A stretch of DNA of 31,428 nt from Priapulus caudatus (lineage: Eukaryota; Priapulida; Priapulimorpha; Priapulimorphida; Priapulidae), in the NCBI RefSeq assembly GCF_000485595.1, contig NW_014577875.1:23566-54993 (forward strand). The letters run 5' to 3'. Below are positions 1-11,500 of this stretch, piece by piece. The stretch's first letter is position 1. Every line of letters starts with the position of its first letter. The notes beneath the pieces are model-generated. The model was given only the letters and a program-made list of their open reading frames with translations. It searched no databases and had not been told where the DNA came from. The translations under genes were made by a program, and so were the position numbers.

Positions 1-1038
1 GCCAGCCTCCCCCCCCCAAACCCACCACTACTATGCTCGCGCTCTACGCATACCCAATGATGAAACAAGTACAGTTAAATTTACACAGTTGTATCTTATA
101 TTAACGCTACTACCGCACTAGAAGCAAAAGCCTATCATAGATTTAGAGCTGTGATTAGGTAGCTCATCCTAGCATGTAGCTCTGAGCGCGAACGCGGTGG
201 CGGCGAGGGCTCCGCACTTGGCATTTGCCGTTGCCAGTGATTATCAGCAGAATACCCGCTCCTACAGTACACGCAGTGAGCGCTGTCGCCTCTGCTGCAA
301 CTTGTTATTAATACCAGGAGCTCCAACATCCCAGGGATCCAGAATACATAAATGGCTTTAATTACTAGGCGCTGTTATTCTATACTGTATAGTTTTCTGT
401 CTTGGTAGACTTAGGTTATATTTATTATTAACATTTCCATCTGATTGTTGTGAGTGTGAAAAAAGTGAATGTATCATGATGATAACAGCCGCCCTACGTG
501 GAACACCAGCCATTGCTGTGTTTGCTAGCCTTGCCCCTGTTTGCATAAATAAAAGCATACTAGCTGACTACTATCGGAGTTAAAAACTGTTAACAATGTT
601 GAGAGGGAATGAAGTAAATTTTTGTGATGCGATCAATTGCATTATTGCCAGTCCGCGACTTGCTACGGGCGTATCATGCGATTGAAATTGTTCGTATCAT
701 TGTTTTTAGTAATCAATTATTAGTTAATTATTAGTAAGTATTACATTTTATATTGTTTAACGATACCCCAACTCGCCTTAGTAGAAGATGTTTCCTAAAT
801 GGTTTGTTTACTGACAATTTTTACAAATAAATATGAGAGTTGTACATAAACAACTGTCTGTTATTGTGTAGGGTGACGTTATTATATACTGCCCCAGCCC
901 AATCTATATATAGTATCTCGTGTACGAGCAATGTAAAACTGAAGATGCCAGCATATATGGTAGCGCACAGAGATGAGCCTATGAAAATATTTAGAGATGC
1001 TCGATACGGTAGTGCCGAAGCCAGTAACTTACAAATGC
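1..1038. other. unassigned AT-rich intergenic DNA
   Basis: No open frame here has splice borders, domain motifs or coding-like composition. The only obvious feature is a short C-run near position 10. I see no gene. Confidence 0.6.
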
Positions 1039-1114
1039 ATATATATATATTATATATATATATACGCACGCACGCAGCGCAACGCACGCACGCACGCGCG
1101 CGCACATATATATA
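1039..1114. repeat. compound (AT)n / (CGCA)n microsatellite
   Basis: A run of AT dinucleotides passes into CGCA tetranucleotides, then CG dinucleotides, and ends in a short ATATATA. Translations across it are low-complexity artefacts. Confidence 0.9.
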
Positions 1115-1176
1115 GCAGGCAGTGATTTATAGCTTTTAAAAACGCAGCGCAAAGAGCATTGAAGAAAATGGCCATC

Positions 1177-1217
1177 CAGACAAAATCCCACAGACAAAAT
1201 CCACAGACAAAATCCAC
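1177..1217. repeat. three tandem copies of a 13-14 bp unit
   Basis: CAGACAAAATCC starts at 1177, 1191 and 1204, giving a short direct tandem repeat. No function is suggested. Confidence 0.8.
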
Positions 1218-1252
1218 ATTCTATTCAGTGATCAACCATTCTCGACGGAAGC

Positions 1253-1310
1253 CATAATAATAATAATAATATTATAATATTATTATGTTATTATTATTAT
1301 ATAATAATTG
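1253..1310. repeat. (AAT)n/(ATT)n palindromic microsatellite
   Basis: AAT trinucleotides on the left are mirrored by ATT trinucleotides on the right, so the tract can fold into a long AT hairpin. It probably arose by repeat expansion with inversion. Confidence 0.75.
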
Positions 1311-1560
1311 CAGGGTCGTACGTACGCCGTGGTGAAATGGAATGTGTACCGCACACAGGCGCGGGCGGTTGGGGGGGGAGGAATTGAAAATGTAGATCGC
1401 AGGGAGATGTATTTGAGGCCACTTTTGAGTAAATGCTACCAGCCTTCATTCTGAATACGACACAATAATCTTGTTAGGAGAACTATTCTCGTTCATTAGC
1501 CAACAAATGTGAGGCACTAAAAGATCACTATAACTATTATTTTATATTATTAACAACACT

Positions 1561-2700
1561 TGGCGTAGCCTAAGCGGACGGGCCACAAGGGGGCCATGCG
1601 CCCCCCTGTTGATTGAAACACAAAACAAAAAAATTTTCCTTGGCCTCTCCGCCGCTCGTCACAGGACTGCCACAATTCCTGTACTTCTGCATCTGCTGAA
1701 CAACATTGCTCTAAAATGAGCATTGTGCAAGTCCTAAACTCGTTTCTACAATTGACCCACCACGATTCTCTGCTCTCATGCTCCTGTGTCGTTGAACAGA
1801 GTAGTGAATGACAATTAATTCAACGAAATCCTCAAAATGTTCGTTCAAAATCGACGAGAAGACTTGACTTTGGATGTTGAATTTCGCAGCAGACAAAACA
1901 TGACTGAAAAGAAAGGAGAGTAATTTCATTCTTTGCCCAGATGTGTTGTTTGTTGCAAAGTTGGCCTCTGACTTGAATTTTATGGTTCTGAACTCTTGAT
2001 TGACAGAAGAAAGAAAATGGAAATGCTTTGTGAATAACTTTAGCTTATATTCGAACTTATAGACGGCCATATTTGGCAATCCACCTCCAGGTTTTTATTT
2101 CAAATCGATTTCAGACACGATTTAAAGTAACGTTTCTCATATGCAGCGGGAGGCCAAAAACAATTCTTTCTGGTGAAATTCCTTTTTATTTTAATAGAGC
2201 GCTATTTTGGAGCTACCTTTGTTTTTATTTGAAATCAAATTGCTCAATATTGCCGTTTTTAGTTCCTCATCAGAGGCAAAGCATAAAACCATTTTTAATA
2301 ACGAAACAAAATGTTAAATGCTGCATCTTTAACGCTAGTGTGATTCTAAACGATTGTAAATCTTTTTAATTTAAATAAACTTGCATGTTTATTCAGTGCA
2401 GTCCAAAACACATCTACCTGTTTTTTGCCCGTAGATCTTGTATTCGATTTCATTCAAATATGCCTCTACTTTTTCAAAAATAATTTTCAACTTCTTAACA
2501 TTTTATATGAGCGGAACTTGAGAACCAGTTTTATGACGGATAAATGCCAACATTGCATTCGGTACTGCCTAACAACACAGAATCAAAACTAATTCCAATA
2601 TTCCGCTCAGTGCTTGAATTGAGGACATAGGCCGTACAAAGGGGGGGCGGCGCCACAAGGAGGCCAGACCCCCTCATGATTCGGGAAGAGTACAAAAATT
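1561..2700. other. possible degenerate mobile-element remnant between two related GC-rich motifs
   Basis: Two GC-rich segments, about 1565-1635 and 2628-2697, share an ordered set of blocks: GCCACAAGG, GGCCA, a C-run, TGATT and ACAAAAA, in the same orientation. About 1 kb of AT-rich DNA lies between them, with two open frames (- strand 1711-2079, + strand 2073-2369) whose proteins I do not recognise. The arrangement could be a decayed element with related ends, or two copies of one short repeat. No target-site duplication was found. Confidence 0.3.
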
Positions 2701-2819
2701 AACGAGAAAGCCCTTAATGGATTGCTATACCACTATTACCTATACCTCAATAATGAAAATGAATATGCGCAAAAATGCCATTTTGATATATTTTCCAAGA
2801 AGAGCAGATCTGGGGAGGG

Positions 2820-3310
2820 ATCGAGCACGAGAGCAGAGAAGCAAAGAGAGGGGGAGAGAGAGAGGGAGAAGAGACGATTAAGATGAGGCAGAGAGACGCG
2901 AAGGGGGAGAGAGAAGAGAGAGAAGAGAGAGGAGAGCCGCGGAGAGCGGAGACCGGCACCCGGAGGGAGAGAGAGAGAGCAGAAGACGCACGAGCCGAGC
3001 GACGGAGGGCGGCGGGCCGCCCGGCGGTGGGGGCGGGGGGGACGGCGGAGAGAGCGGAGAAGTCCGGCCGCGGCGGAGCCAATGGCGGAGGAGGCGGAGA
3101 GGGACGGAGAGAGAAAGGTGGACAGCGAAGACGAGAGGGCACGAGAGGGAGGCGAGGAACCGCAGAGAGCCACGGGACAGCGGATGCCGTGGCCCGCAGA
3201 GGCCCGGAGGAGGAGACCGAGAGGCCCGGGGAGGCACGTGACGGGCGGGTGGCGCTGGGAGAGAGGGTGCGTAGGAGCCGGGGAGACGAGAGCCGAGCGA
3301 GCCCGAGACG
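2820..3310. other. G-skewed, purine-rich GC/CpG island
   Basis: The + strand is strongly purine-rich (GAGAGA blocks) and then becomes very GC-rich with many CpGs. G greatly exceeds C on the + strand, including a G-run around 3027-3041. Long open frames on both strands here translate to Arg/Glu or Ser/Leu/Pro low complexity and are composition artefacts. Such skewed islands can mark promoters or form R-loops or quadruplexes, but no transcript can be assigned. Confidence 0.45.
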
Positions 3311-4010
3311 CGCTGGCTGTACACCCATGCCAAGGCTGCATGCGTGTGCAACACATTGACTACGTCGGCATGTGGCCCGTGTGTACACATTGACAGGCGT
3401 TGTCGCAGGACGGTCCTGCAGCGGTTTAACCGCCAGTCGTGCGGATGCTGTACGAATCCCAAATACCCTGTCACTGCCTCCGGCGTGCATGCCATACGCG
3501 ACAAAGAGGCCTGCGGAAGTTGCCGAAAGGCTGCACTAGAGGGCGAGGCGGCAAATAGCGAGCCAAGGAGATTACGGGCAGGAGGTGGAGGAGTCAAAGG
3601 ATAGAAATTCACCTTACACTTCGCAGCTCTCTCTCCTCACTTCACTTTCCCGATTAGCTTCTCACTTTCAAACCTCACGAACGTCAACCCACTTGTCCAC
3701 TTCTCTCGTCGCGGCGATTATCCCATCTACGAGAGCAGGCGGAGATTTTTGCCATGCCGGAATGTTCGACAAAGTTAAATACGTGCAACTACAATTAATA
3801 AAAATAAATTATTAATCTTAATTTAAATTTTTAAATCTTTTTATTTTAATTAATTTTAAAAAGGCTCGAGTCGTAAATTCGTTCTCAATGACCCACGACC
3901 TATCAAAATTCGGGGGGTGGTGTCGACTGCATTCATCAGTAGTTTGGCGTATTTATGGGACGATGACTACGTCACTGATAGATAGCGTCCGACACGAAAA
4001 TGATAAGCTT
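3311..4010. other. unassigned intergenic DNA
   Basis: A moderately GC-rich part (to about 3620) gives way to an AT-rich stretch (about 3780-3865) with short inverted repeats of TTAATTTAAA type. A cysteine-containing open frame on the + strand (3344-3604) has no recognisable domain and I do not call it a gene. Confidence 0.5.
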
Positions 4011-4690
4011 TAGGGAGGAGAGAGAGAAGAAGCAAGAGGGGAGAGAGAGATAGAGAGAGAAGAGAGAGATTGGAGAGAAGAGACGAGAGACGAGACGGCA
4101 GGCGGAGGCGAGTGCGGTCATTCGGAACGGGAGTTGAATTACAACGGGAGCGAGTTTTGTAAAAACTAGTTAAATTCTTAAGAGAATTAATTTTATTTCG
4201 AAATAATTATTAAAACTGTTCGGAAAGCCCCGGCTGTAGATTTTATCAATTGTTTTAGCCACATAGGGACAACGCACGTACGCAACGGCACGCGCACAGA
4301 CGCAACCACAAATACACACACCACACGTAGCGCAGCCACCAGTGACGGACACCACCGCAGCGCACGTATCTAGGCGTATTGATACGATGCGCATCGTTGA
4401 AGGTGCAGAACGGACGGATAAGCACATTCAAGCGATCAAAAGCGCGTCATAAAGAAACTCGACTCGATGTCTTGTGTTTTTCTGCGGAAGAGGTCGAAGC
4501 GGAAGGGTGTGCAGTGGAGAGAGCGAAGAGAGAAGAGAGAGATAGGGAAAGAGCAATAGACAGAGAGCAGACTAGAGAGAGGAGCTCTACCACGCAGAGA
4601 AAAACCCGAGTGAGGAAGAGGGGGAGGACGTGAGAGTGATGAAGAGTTGAGACCGTTTGGAGAGAGAGAGAGACCGTAAGTATTGGCAGC
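4011..4690. repeat. purine-rich (GA)n low-complexity tracts
   Basis: Imperfect GAGA tracts at about 4011-4110 and 4519-4680 resemble the tract at 2840-3000 and a further one at about 5310-5365. Between them lies about 400 bp of unassigned sequence that includes a CGCACA-rich part near 4270-4330. No gene is supported. Confidence 0.65.
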
Positions 4691-4837
4691 CATGTAGTGC
4701 TGTAAGAAATTTGAACTTAAGGAAAGAACGTAGGAAGATCCCGTTACGGACGAATGAAGATTTGAGATGGTTCTGTTAATCGTACGTAATGACACAGGCA
4801 ACGAAAACTATCTCTGTGAACACATTTACGTATTATA

Positions 4838-5480
4838 ATTGCTAGCGAAATAAGATTCTCAGCGAATAAGTGAAGCTTAATCTTACAATTACTATTTAAT
4901 AATTCTACAATAAGACGTTCTCACGAATGAAGAAAACTAATTCTTACAAATTAATATTAAAATTCTACAATAAGATTCTCACAAATGAGAGCATGAACAA
5001 CATTCTTACAATTACTGACTTATTAATGCTACGAATAGTAAGATTTCTCACGGAATAATAACTAGTTCTACAGATATATTACTATGATAATTCTTTACAA
5101 TAAGATTCTGCAAGATGAATGAAGCAACTTCTACATATTACTATTAATAATATCTTGACAAGTAAGATCCTCGAGCGAATGAATTACACTGGTAATCTCA
5201 TCCAAGACGTACATATATCAATTCCTTATCAATTAAGATTTCTCACGAATGAGATGAACTTTCTACAATTACTAGTTGATAAGGAATTCACGAAGAAAAT
5301 AAAAGAGATGGGATCTGCAGAGGAGAGCGAGAAAGAAGGAAAGAGAGCAGAGGGAGGAGAGGGCGTGTTAACTTAATTTACAATTACTATTATAATTCTA
5401 CAATAAGATGCTTCCACGAATGCAATTAACTAATCTACAAATTACTATATAATTCTTTAGCGAATAAGATTCTTCGATAA
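4838..5480. repeat. degenerate tandem satellite, unit about 60-65 bp
   Basis: About ten diverged copies follow one another. Each opens with a block like CTACAATAAGATTCTCACGA, then an AATGA block and an ACAATTACTATTATAATT-like block. The opening blocks start near 4905, 4965, 5029, 5093, 5154, 5224, 5398 and 5455, and a first copy lies near 4845. A purine-rich insertion at about 5310-5365 interrupts the array. The open frame on the + strand at 5119-5376 is a by-product of the repeat. I do not recognise the family. Confidence 0.75.
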
Positions 5481-6360
5481 GACGTCAGGGAAAAGGCCAA
5501 TCCGTGAATGTTTATCCGGGTTTCCTTATATATCTTTGTTTCTCGATCTACTTCGGATATTCGTCCTATTGCGAGAGTGCCCGCTGGTTCCTTTCCTTTT
5601 TTTTCAGTTTCGTGCGCCTTACCCCTTTTCGTGTTTTATCTAGCGCTTGCGTGAATGCTTAACTTCGTGAGAATGCTTCTAAGGCGTGTTTTATGCCTTC
5701 TGTGGCGTAGGCCGGGTTCAAGTAACTCTGAAGTGGGTGCAGGCAGATCGGCTTTAATTAAATGGTGCCCCGCTCTCAGGAAACAAAATTAGGTCTTAAC
5801 CTGTTTTCACTCGACCGGATCTCTATCACACCGCGTAGGGGGGAACTCGTAATTTTAATTAGTGAAGTTTCGCCGCGGTCTGAGTTAGCGGCTAGTTAAT
5901 AGATCTGGTGTAGTTTCTAATATAAGGCGTGCTATTGCTTTTCTGTTAATGCAGTATTCTAACTTACGTTAGCGATAGCGAAAACCATGATGCGCCCAGG
6001 GCCAACAAATTCCTTCATGGTTAAGATGGACGGTGTTAGACCTTGCTTCACGAGCGACATGGTATCTTTTCATGTATTGAGTATAGGAGAAACGGCTTAC
6101 AGATGGTTTCCCTTAACGTGGCAAGTATGTGTTAGTGCATCAGCGTACACTTAACAGCGGCCCCCACGGGGGCGTGGCACGAACAATTTATTCGACTACG
6201 ATTAAAATAAATCAACACGAACCACATGTGCTGCACTATTGCTCCCGATTTTCTCCCCGAAAAGCTGGGGTGGGGGGCATTGCGATAAAAGTCGTACGAC
6301 GCATGCCTCATACAATTGAAATTTATTTGCTGATTTTGCTGAGCGAGTGGGGTTATTTTG
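5481..6360. other. unassigned unique-looking DNA
   Basis: This is balanced-composition sequence without coding exons, RNA gene signatures or internal repeats that I can recognise. Short open frames near 6129-6548 overlap on opposite strands and look spurious. Confidence 0.5.
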
Positions 6361-6412
6361 TGTATGGTTGTTGTTGTGTGTTGTTGTTTTGTTGTTTTGT
6401 TGTTGTGTGGTA
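6361..6412. repeat. (TTG)n-rich low-complexity tract
   Basis: Imperfect TTG/TTGTTTTG repeats. They create low-complexity frames on both strands. Confidence 0.8.
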
Positions 6413-7539
6413 AGAGCTCTGCTTCTAGATCGTTCGCTGGCCGCATCATATAAGTGATGGCAAATGCTGAGAATGGGGGCGGATAGAGGAAGCATTGACG
6501 CAACCCACGCCCCCTCGCGGGTGGTGCGCGGACATACGGGCGAGCCATTATTTACGGAAAGTTGGGCTTAGCGTGCAGACAACATGCCACGACGACGGAT
6601 TAGAGCTGCACGCCACACGCACTCATGGCCAAGGTACACGCACACGCAGCAGCACTTACGCAGCGCGGATATGATCCCACACGGCGCGCATACGCGAATA
6701 ACACGGAACACAGATTGCCATACGCACGCACACGCCCACGCACACCAGGGTTACGCCCAAACGCACAACGCACTCTGGCTATTCCTACGATCTATATTTC
6801 TCTCTTATCTCGCCTCCGCTCCCTATCGTATCTTATCTTATCTTATTCGATCTATCTTAATCCCCTTACCTATCACTCTCTATCAACTTTATGCAGCCAT
6901 ATCCCATCCTACTCTATCTATGCTCCCCATGTCTGAGCTCCCCGCTAGCTAGCTAGGCTAAGTGCGTAGTTCCTCAGTTTTCTAATCTCCAACAGTATAT
7001 CATATCGAGCTCCTTCTTTGTGACTGTATCTCCCCTCTCTTTCCTTGTTTTGATGTTTCTCTCTCTCCCTCTCTCTCTCTCCTCTCGCTCCTCTTCTCCA
7101 TGCTCATACCTCATTACTGTTCCCCCTACTGTTACTCTTACCCTACTTCCCTATCTTGCTGTTTTTCTTGCCCTTACATCATCGCTCTCGCGCTCTCGTC
7201 CTCTTTGATTTAAACTAACTGCTCTGGTCTAATTAGAAACCGAAAAGACAGCACATATCACACATTAAAGAATTAATATCGTATTAGCGTCATTTTTATA
7301 TATAACTAATATAAAGTCTCGCACCATATTAGTCACAATATCAATTGTTCCCGTGGTAAAACCACCGGGCAAAAATCAGCCTTCCCTTCATTCCCACTGT
7401 AACACAACCCCTTATGTTGTGAGGACCCCCATTTGTCGTTGGTACAGGAAAATGAGTCGCGACCAGGTACGCAAAGTGATCATTACCGCTACAAGCGTTC
7501 AGGTTGAAGCACTTATGTGTAGTCAACAATTTAGTCTGA

Positions 7540-7542
<3 letters not shown>
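6413..7542. other. unassigned DNA with CA-rich and pyrimidine-rich stretches
   Basis: CGCACA-rich sequence (about 6600-6780) is followed by TATCT-type pentanucleotide repeats (about 6826-6865) and a C/T-rich tract (about 7025-7205). Open frames are low complexity. No gene is supported. Confidence 0.55.

Positions 7543-7582
<40 letters not shown>
7543..7582. repeat. (TC)n microsatellite
   Basis: About 20 nearly perfect TC dinucleotides. The Ser-Leu and Arg-Glu open frames crossing it are artefacts. Confidence 0.95.
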
Positions 7583-7586
<4 letters not shown>

Positions 7587-8139
7587 CAATAAAAAAATAT
7601 GTTTTGGTGAAATGATGTGTACGCAACTGCGTATCTGCGTTATGGTAACTACGCCTCTGGATTTATATAATAGATAAAATTATATAATTATATAAAATTA
7701 TATAATAAGATATGGAATCAATACTAGAGGAATTTTTGTATGCACCTTAATAACAGTCTAGACTCTAGCAGATACACGTCACCACAAATACGGAATTGAT
7801 ATATTGTCTTTCAGATTGAAAACAGCAGAGCTGATTACAAATGAATTAATTAATCCCACGGCACCTTGGCCTTCAAATGAATACCTGAACTTCGCCACGT
7901 CACGTCGCCGCGGCGTGCTTGCGCGCGCGCGCACCCATATCACTCACATCGCGCAGATTGAATCTTGTATAAACATACACTGTAACACATGACACAAAAT
8001 TGGATTCGAATCCTGCTGACCTTTCAAATAGGTGCACCGACATTGACCTTGTGAAGGTAACCGTAGAAGCCATATCTGTAATGCCCGATGCGGTTTCTTT
8101 TTGCACACGCTCGCGCACATGAATACATTGCCTCGGCGT
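7583..8139. other. unassigned DNA upstream of the secreted-protein gene
   Basis: AT-rich sequence with a TATAAT-type stretch (about 7665-7712) and a short CG run (about 7918-7932). No exon or RNA gene is recognised. It may hold distal promoter sequence of the gene starting at 8394. Confidence 0.45.
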
Positions 8140-8166
8140 CACGTGGTGTGGCCAGGCATATATATG
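8140..8166 (+). promoter_or_regulatory. candidate promoter elements: CACGTG E-box and TATA-like box
   Basis: CACGTG at 8140-8145 is followed by TATATATG at 8159-8166, about 230 bp before the start codon of the secreted-protein gene. Spacing is plausible for a core promoter if the 5' UTR is about 200 nt or contains an intron. Short motifs like these occur by chance, so this is only a candidate. Confidence 0.25.
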
Positions 8167-8370
8167 GCTACGCTTAGAAAATCGAGTTGTAGACCCCGCG
8201 GTTTATAAACTACCCGTACGAAATTCTCACCTGGTCTCAACGTATTTCTAACGCAGTTTGTCGGTTGTTTTGCGTCGCATATGTCATTTCGTGAAACTAT
8301 ATGTAATCGTAGTAGTCAGTGGAAAATACCAAGGCTTGACTCTCTAGACCTAGTAGTAGTACATATATCG

Positions 8371-8388
8371 TCTGTCGTTTCGTTTCAG
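8371..8388 (+). other. likely 3' splice site of a 5'-UTR intron
   Basis: A pyrimidine-rich stretch ending in TTTCAG at 8388 lies five bases before the ATG at 8394. It looks like a normal acceptor, so the first coding exon probably begins at 8389 and a non-coding exon lies upstream. I could not fix the matching donor. Confidence 0.45.
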
Positions 8389-8393
8389 ACGCT

Positions 8394-8552
8394 ATGTTGC
8401 GACACGTGATTTTGTTATTCCTCGTCGGCGTGTGCCACGCATTGAGTCCGGAAACGATAGAACAAGTGGAAGCAGAACTCGAGGACTCGGTTAATCAATT
8501 CATGGTAGACCTGCAACGCGGCTACGAGGTGGCGAGACACAGAACGAGGAGA
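8394..8552 (+). other. signal peptide and propeptide with furin-type site
   Basis: The protein opens with Met-Leu-Arg-His and a hydrophobic core (VILLFLVGV) ending in Cys-His-Ala-Leu-Ser, so signal cleavage near residues 16-18 is likely. An acidic then basic segment follows and ends in Arg-Thr-Arg-Arg at residues 50-53 before Ser54, a classical proprotein-convertase motif. I infer a short propeptide of about 35 residues removed in the secretory pathway. The furin-like site lies at the end of exon 1, and the propeller-like domain begins in exon 2. Confidence 0.75.
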
Positions 8553-11500
8553 AGTATCGGTACGTATATTCCCACGTGCAAGATGCAACGTGCGATTCGT
8601 GTATCAGGAATCGCGCATTGTTTTATTTTACGAAACTCGTTTGGTATCAGAAAAGCCGTTGTTTAATTATATCTACGTACATTACTTTTGTTTGTACCTG
8701 TACTGTAGTCTAGCCGTACAATTGTGACTAGATTGTGAATTATGTTATTCATTGTGGTAGGTTTATTAACATTATCTTAATTTCAGTCTTTCTTTTGCCT
8801 TAGGCAGGGTTCCTAGAATCTACCTATAATGGCTATATGCATAGAGCTAGACAGATTTTAGGTATACTAAATTATGAGCTGTTTCTCTTGAAGGTTCCCA
8901 GAGTACATACGTTGATGTCCAGAACTTTACTGTTGAGACTGTGTACGAAAATAAGCCAAACATAGGCTACAGTTCGCTGTTCTATCATGAACCTTCTTCC
9001 GTCTACTACCATCTCACCGTCACCGAAAGTGGAACACTGGAAATCTTTTTGGCTGGCAATGTTGCTCCTGTCGCCACCCTTGACCTAGGTCGTGATATCA
9101 CAGCTGTTGAGGTCAGAATTGTTTAAATTTCCCAATTGAGTTGAATAGACTAATTAATTATATTAATTATATGATGTAGTCATATTTACTGTTACAGTGG
9201 ACGTACAGTATGTATACATGTATGTTGTGTAATCTCATTATAGGGTATTAATGGGAAGGGTGCGATAGCTGACTTGGTGATAGGTACTGCCACCCATGGT
9301 GTAGTCTACACGTTCAACCCGGGTGCTGCTCAGGGGATGGAACTTGAACTGAAGCAGAGTTTGCCAGTGCAGAGAATAACTGATGTAAGTCTCATCACTC
9401 CTCATTCATAATTCTAGTTTTTTATTCATGCATAAGAAATGCATATACAATGTAAATCATTAGAAAATTACAGCATGCAGTTATCTAGACTCAGAAAGAT
9501 TGCACATTTTTTACCTTACCTTGTCAGCATTGCAATTTTATCTCTGTTCAGATTACATTCGTATCGGGGAGGAGTGGGGAAACCTACTGTGTGGTCACTT
9601 CTGATACAGCACCAGCCCTTGAGTAAGTCTTCTTAAAATCAAATTTTGTGCTTTCATATATAACATTTTGTGCTAATTTTCAGGACAAAAATTTTGTCAC
9701 ATCAAATTGTATTATTTGTTTCATTTAGTATTTGGTATTCGGTTTACAATCTTTTGATCTGCCTTATTTATAGAGTGTATTTATACACATCTGCTGGGAT
9801 GGATAGGGTTAGCCAGTACCCGCATTCCTGCTTCCAACGCCTGGAACATTTCCAGCACAGGAGCAGGAATTACATTGTTGCTCAGAGCTGCCACAACGGT
9901 GTCATGAATTCCCAGGCCGATGTCGTAGTGTTCAGACTAGATGATGTTGAAGGTATATGCTTGTTCAGTAATGTATACAACTGATATGAACTGAACTGGC
10001 TATATTTTAACATGTATGTATCTATGGTTAGTGTATAGCATGTATTGTATAGCACTATATAATAATACCGTGTGCGTGGACGATGTTGCAGGTAGCCTGT
10101 TGGCGAGGCGTGTGCAGTCTCTATCCGTCACTGCTCCCGTTGGCCTCTCCGCATTCACAGTAGATGGCAGCACATACCTGTTCGCTGGATCTGGGATTTC
10201 CGATGAGAGCATGATCTTCTGGTGGACATGTAAGTAATGGGGGTATTCGTAGATCATATTAGGAAGAGATAGATTTGACCTATATAAACTGCATTGTTGA
10301 CTCAATTATGTAGGAAAATTTGACCTAGTTTTTTTCCACGGTATACAGTGTCAAACCTTTTCTGACAGACGATCAATTCCTCGTCTACCAGTCGCTGTCG
10401 ACTGCGTTGAATGAGAACTGGGGTTTGGACGGGGTCACCGACGTGGATAGCATCTCGCTGCCTGGGGGAGAAGTGCTGCTGCTGGCAACACTGCACCACA
10501 TCAACTCACAGGTACACAAAGAAATCCACGGAAGAAATCTAGGATCAGTCTAGGAATCCAAGAAGGAGAGGGTCTGCTCATTATGGTTAAGGGGAGGGGG
10601 TTGAGGACATTGCACCGCTACAGATTTGTTACATTTCAACTTGGACAAATGTTTTGCCACATACTGTGAATCCCCCCCTCCTTGTGTAACTGTACCAGTA
10701 CCATTACCCAGGTCGGTGGTCGTTGGACCATCTCTCTAGATCCACACATGTCTATATCACTATGTTCGAAAGTTGTTGTGGTTGCCATTTGGTGTAAATA
10801 CCTACCACGAGTGATATTTACACACTATACATACTTACTTACTTACTTACTTACTTACATTTACTTTTAATTACTTTAATACTTTAAATTTGCTATACAT
10901 GATCGTATTTTTGCATAGTATTTTTTCTGTGTGTCCAGGGACTGATAATGGGCATGATTCAAGACTACAGTAGTGGCATGTTCGTGCACGCCGCTAACTC
11001 CTTCACCACCGCTGCCAGCCCCAACTCCCTCTACACGTGGGTAGCCGACGCCGGCACCATGCTCACGTACTACGCTGCTGAGAGTTACGAAGACGTCGAG
11101 ATAAATTTCTTCACCATGCAAGTGGAAATGCCATGTAAGTCGACATGCCAAGCATTGCCAAGCATTGCACCAGCAAATCATGCCAGGAGATAGATATAGG
11201 TCAACAGCAATCTTGTCATGCTTGAAATTCCTAGGTTCCATTTACCTAATAAATCTTTGCCTAATTTCAGCTCTGGAGCCTACCGACATGCTCCTGCAGT
11301 GTATGTATGCCCTGCAGGAAGACAAGGCAGACCAGCAAGCTCTCCTAGATGACATTGATACGACACTGCAACATACGATCGGCCTATCGACCAATCAGAC
11401 CATTGATAGTGACGTTGTTATTGATGGTAAGTAAACACTGATTTTATGCTACTAAAAATCACCCCACTACCATCTTGTGAAGATTTATAATCACACGGTT

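Noticed and set aside
2736-3612. Open frames of 158-247 codons on both strands
   Set aside because: They follow purine/GC bias (Arg-Glu or Ser-Leu-Pro runs), overlap in several frames, and show no domain or splice structure.
8005-8022. GGATTCGAATCC resembling a tRNA T-arm
   Set aside because: It is a short palindrome. There is no A-box, anticodon arm or acceptor stem at the right distance on either strand.
10340-10348. Alternative acceptor TATACAG upstream of exon 7
   Set aside because: Joining there gives an immediate in-frame TGA. The acceptor at 10368 keeps the frame and the blade pattern.
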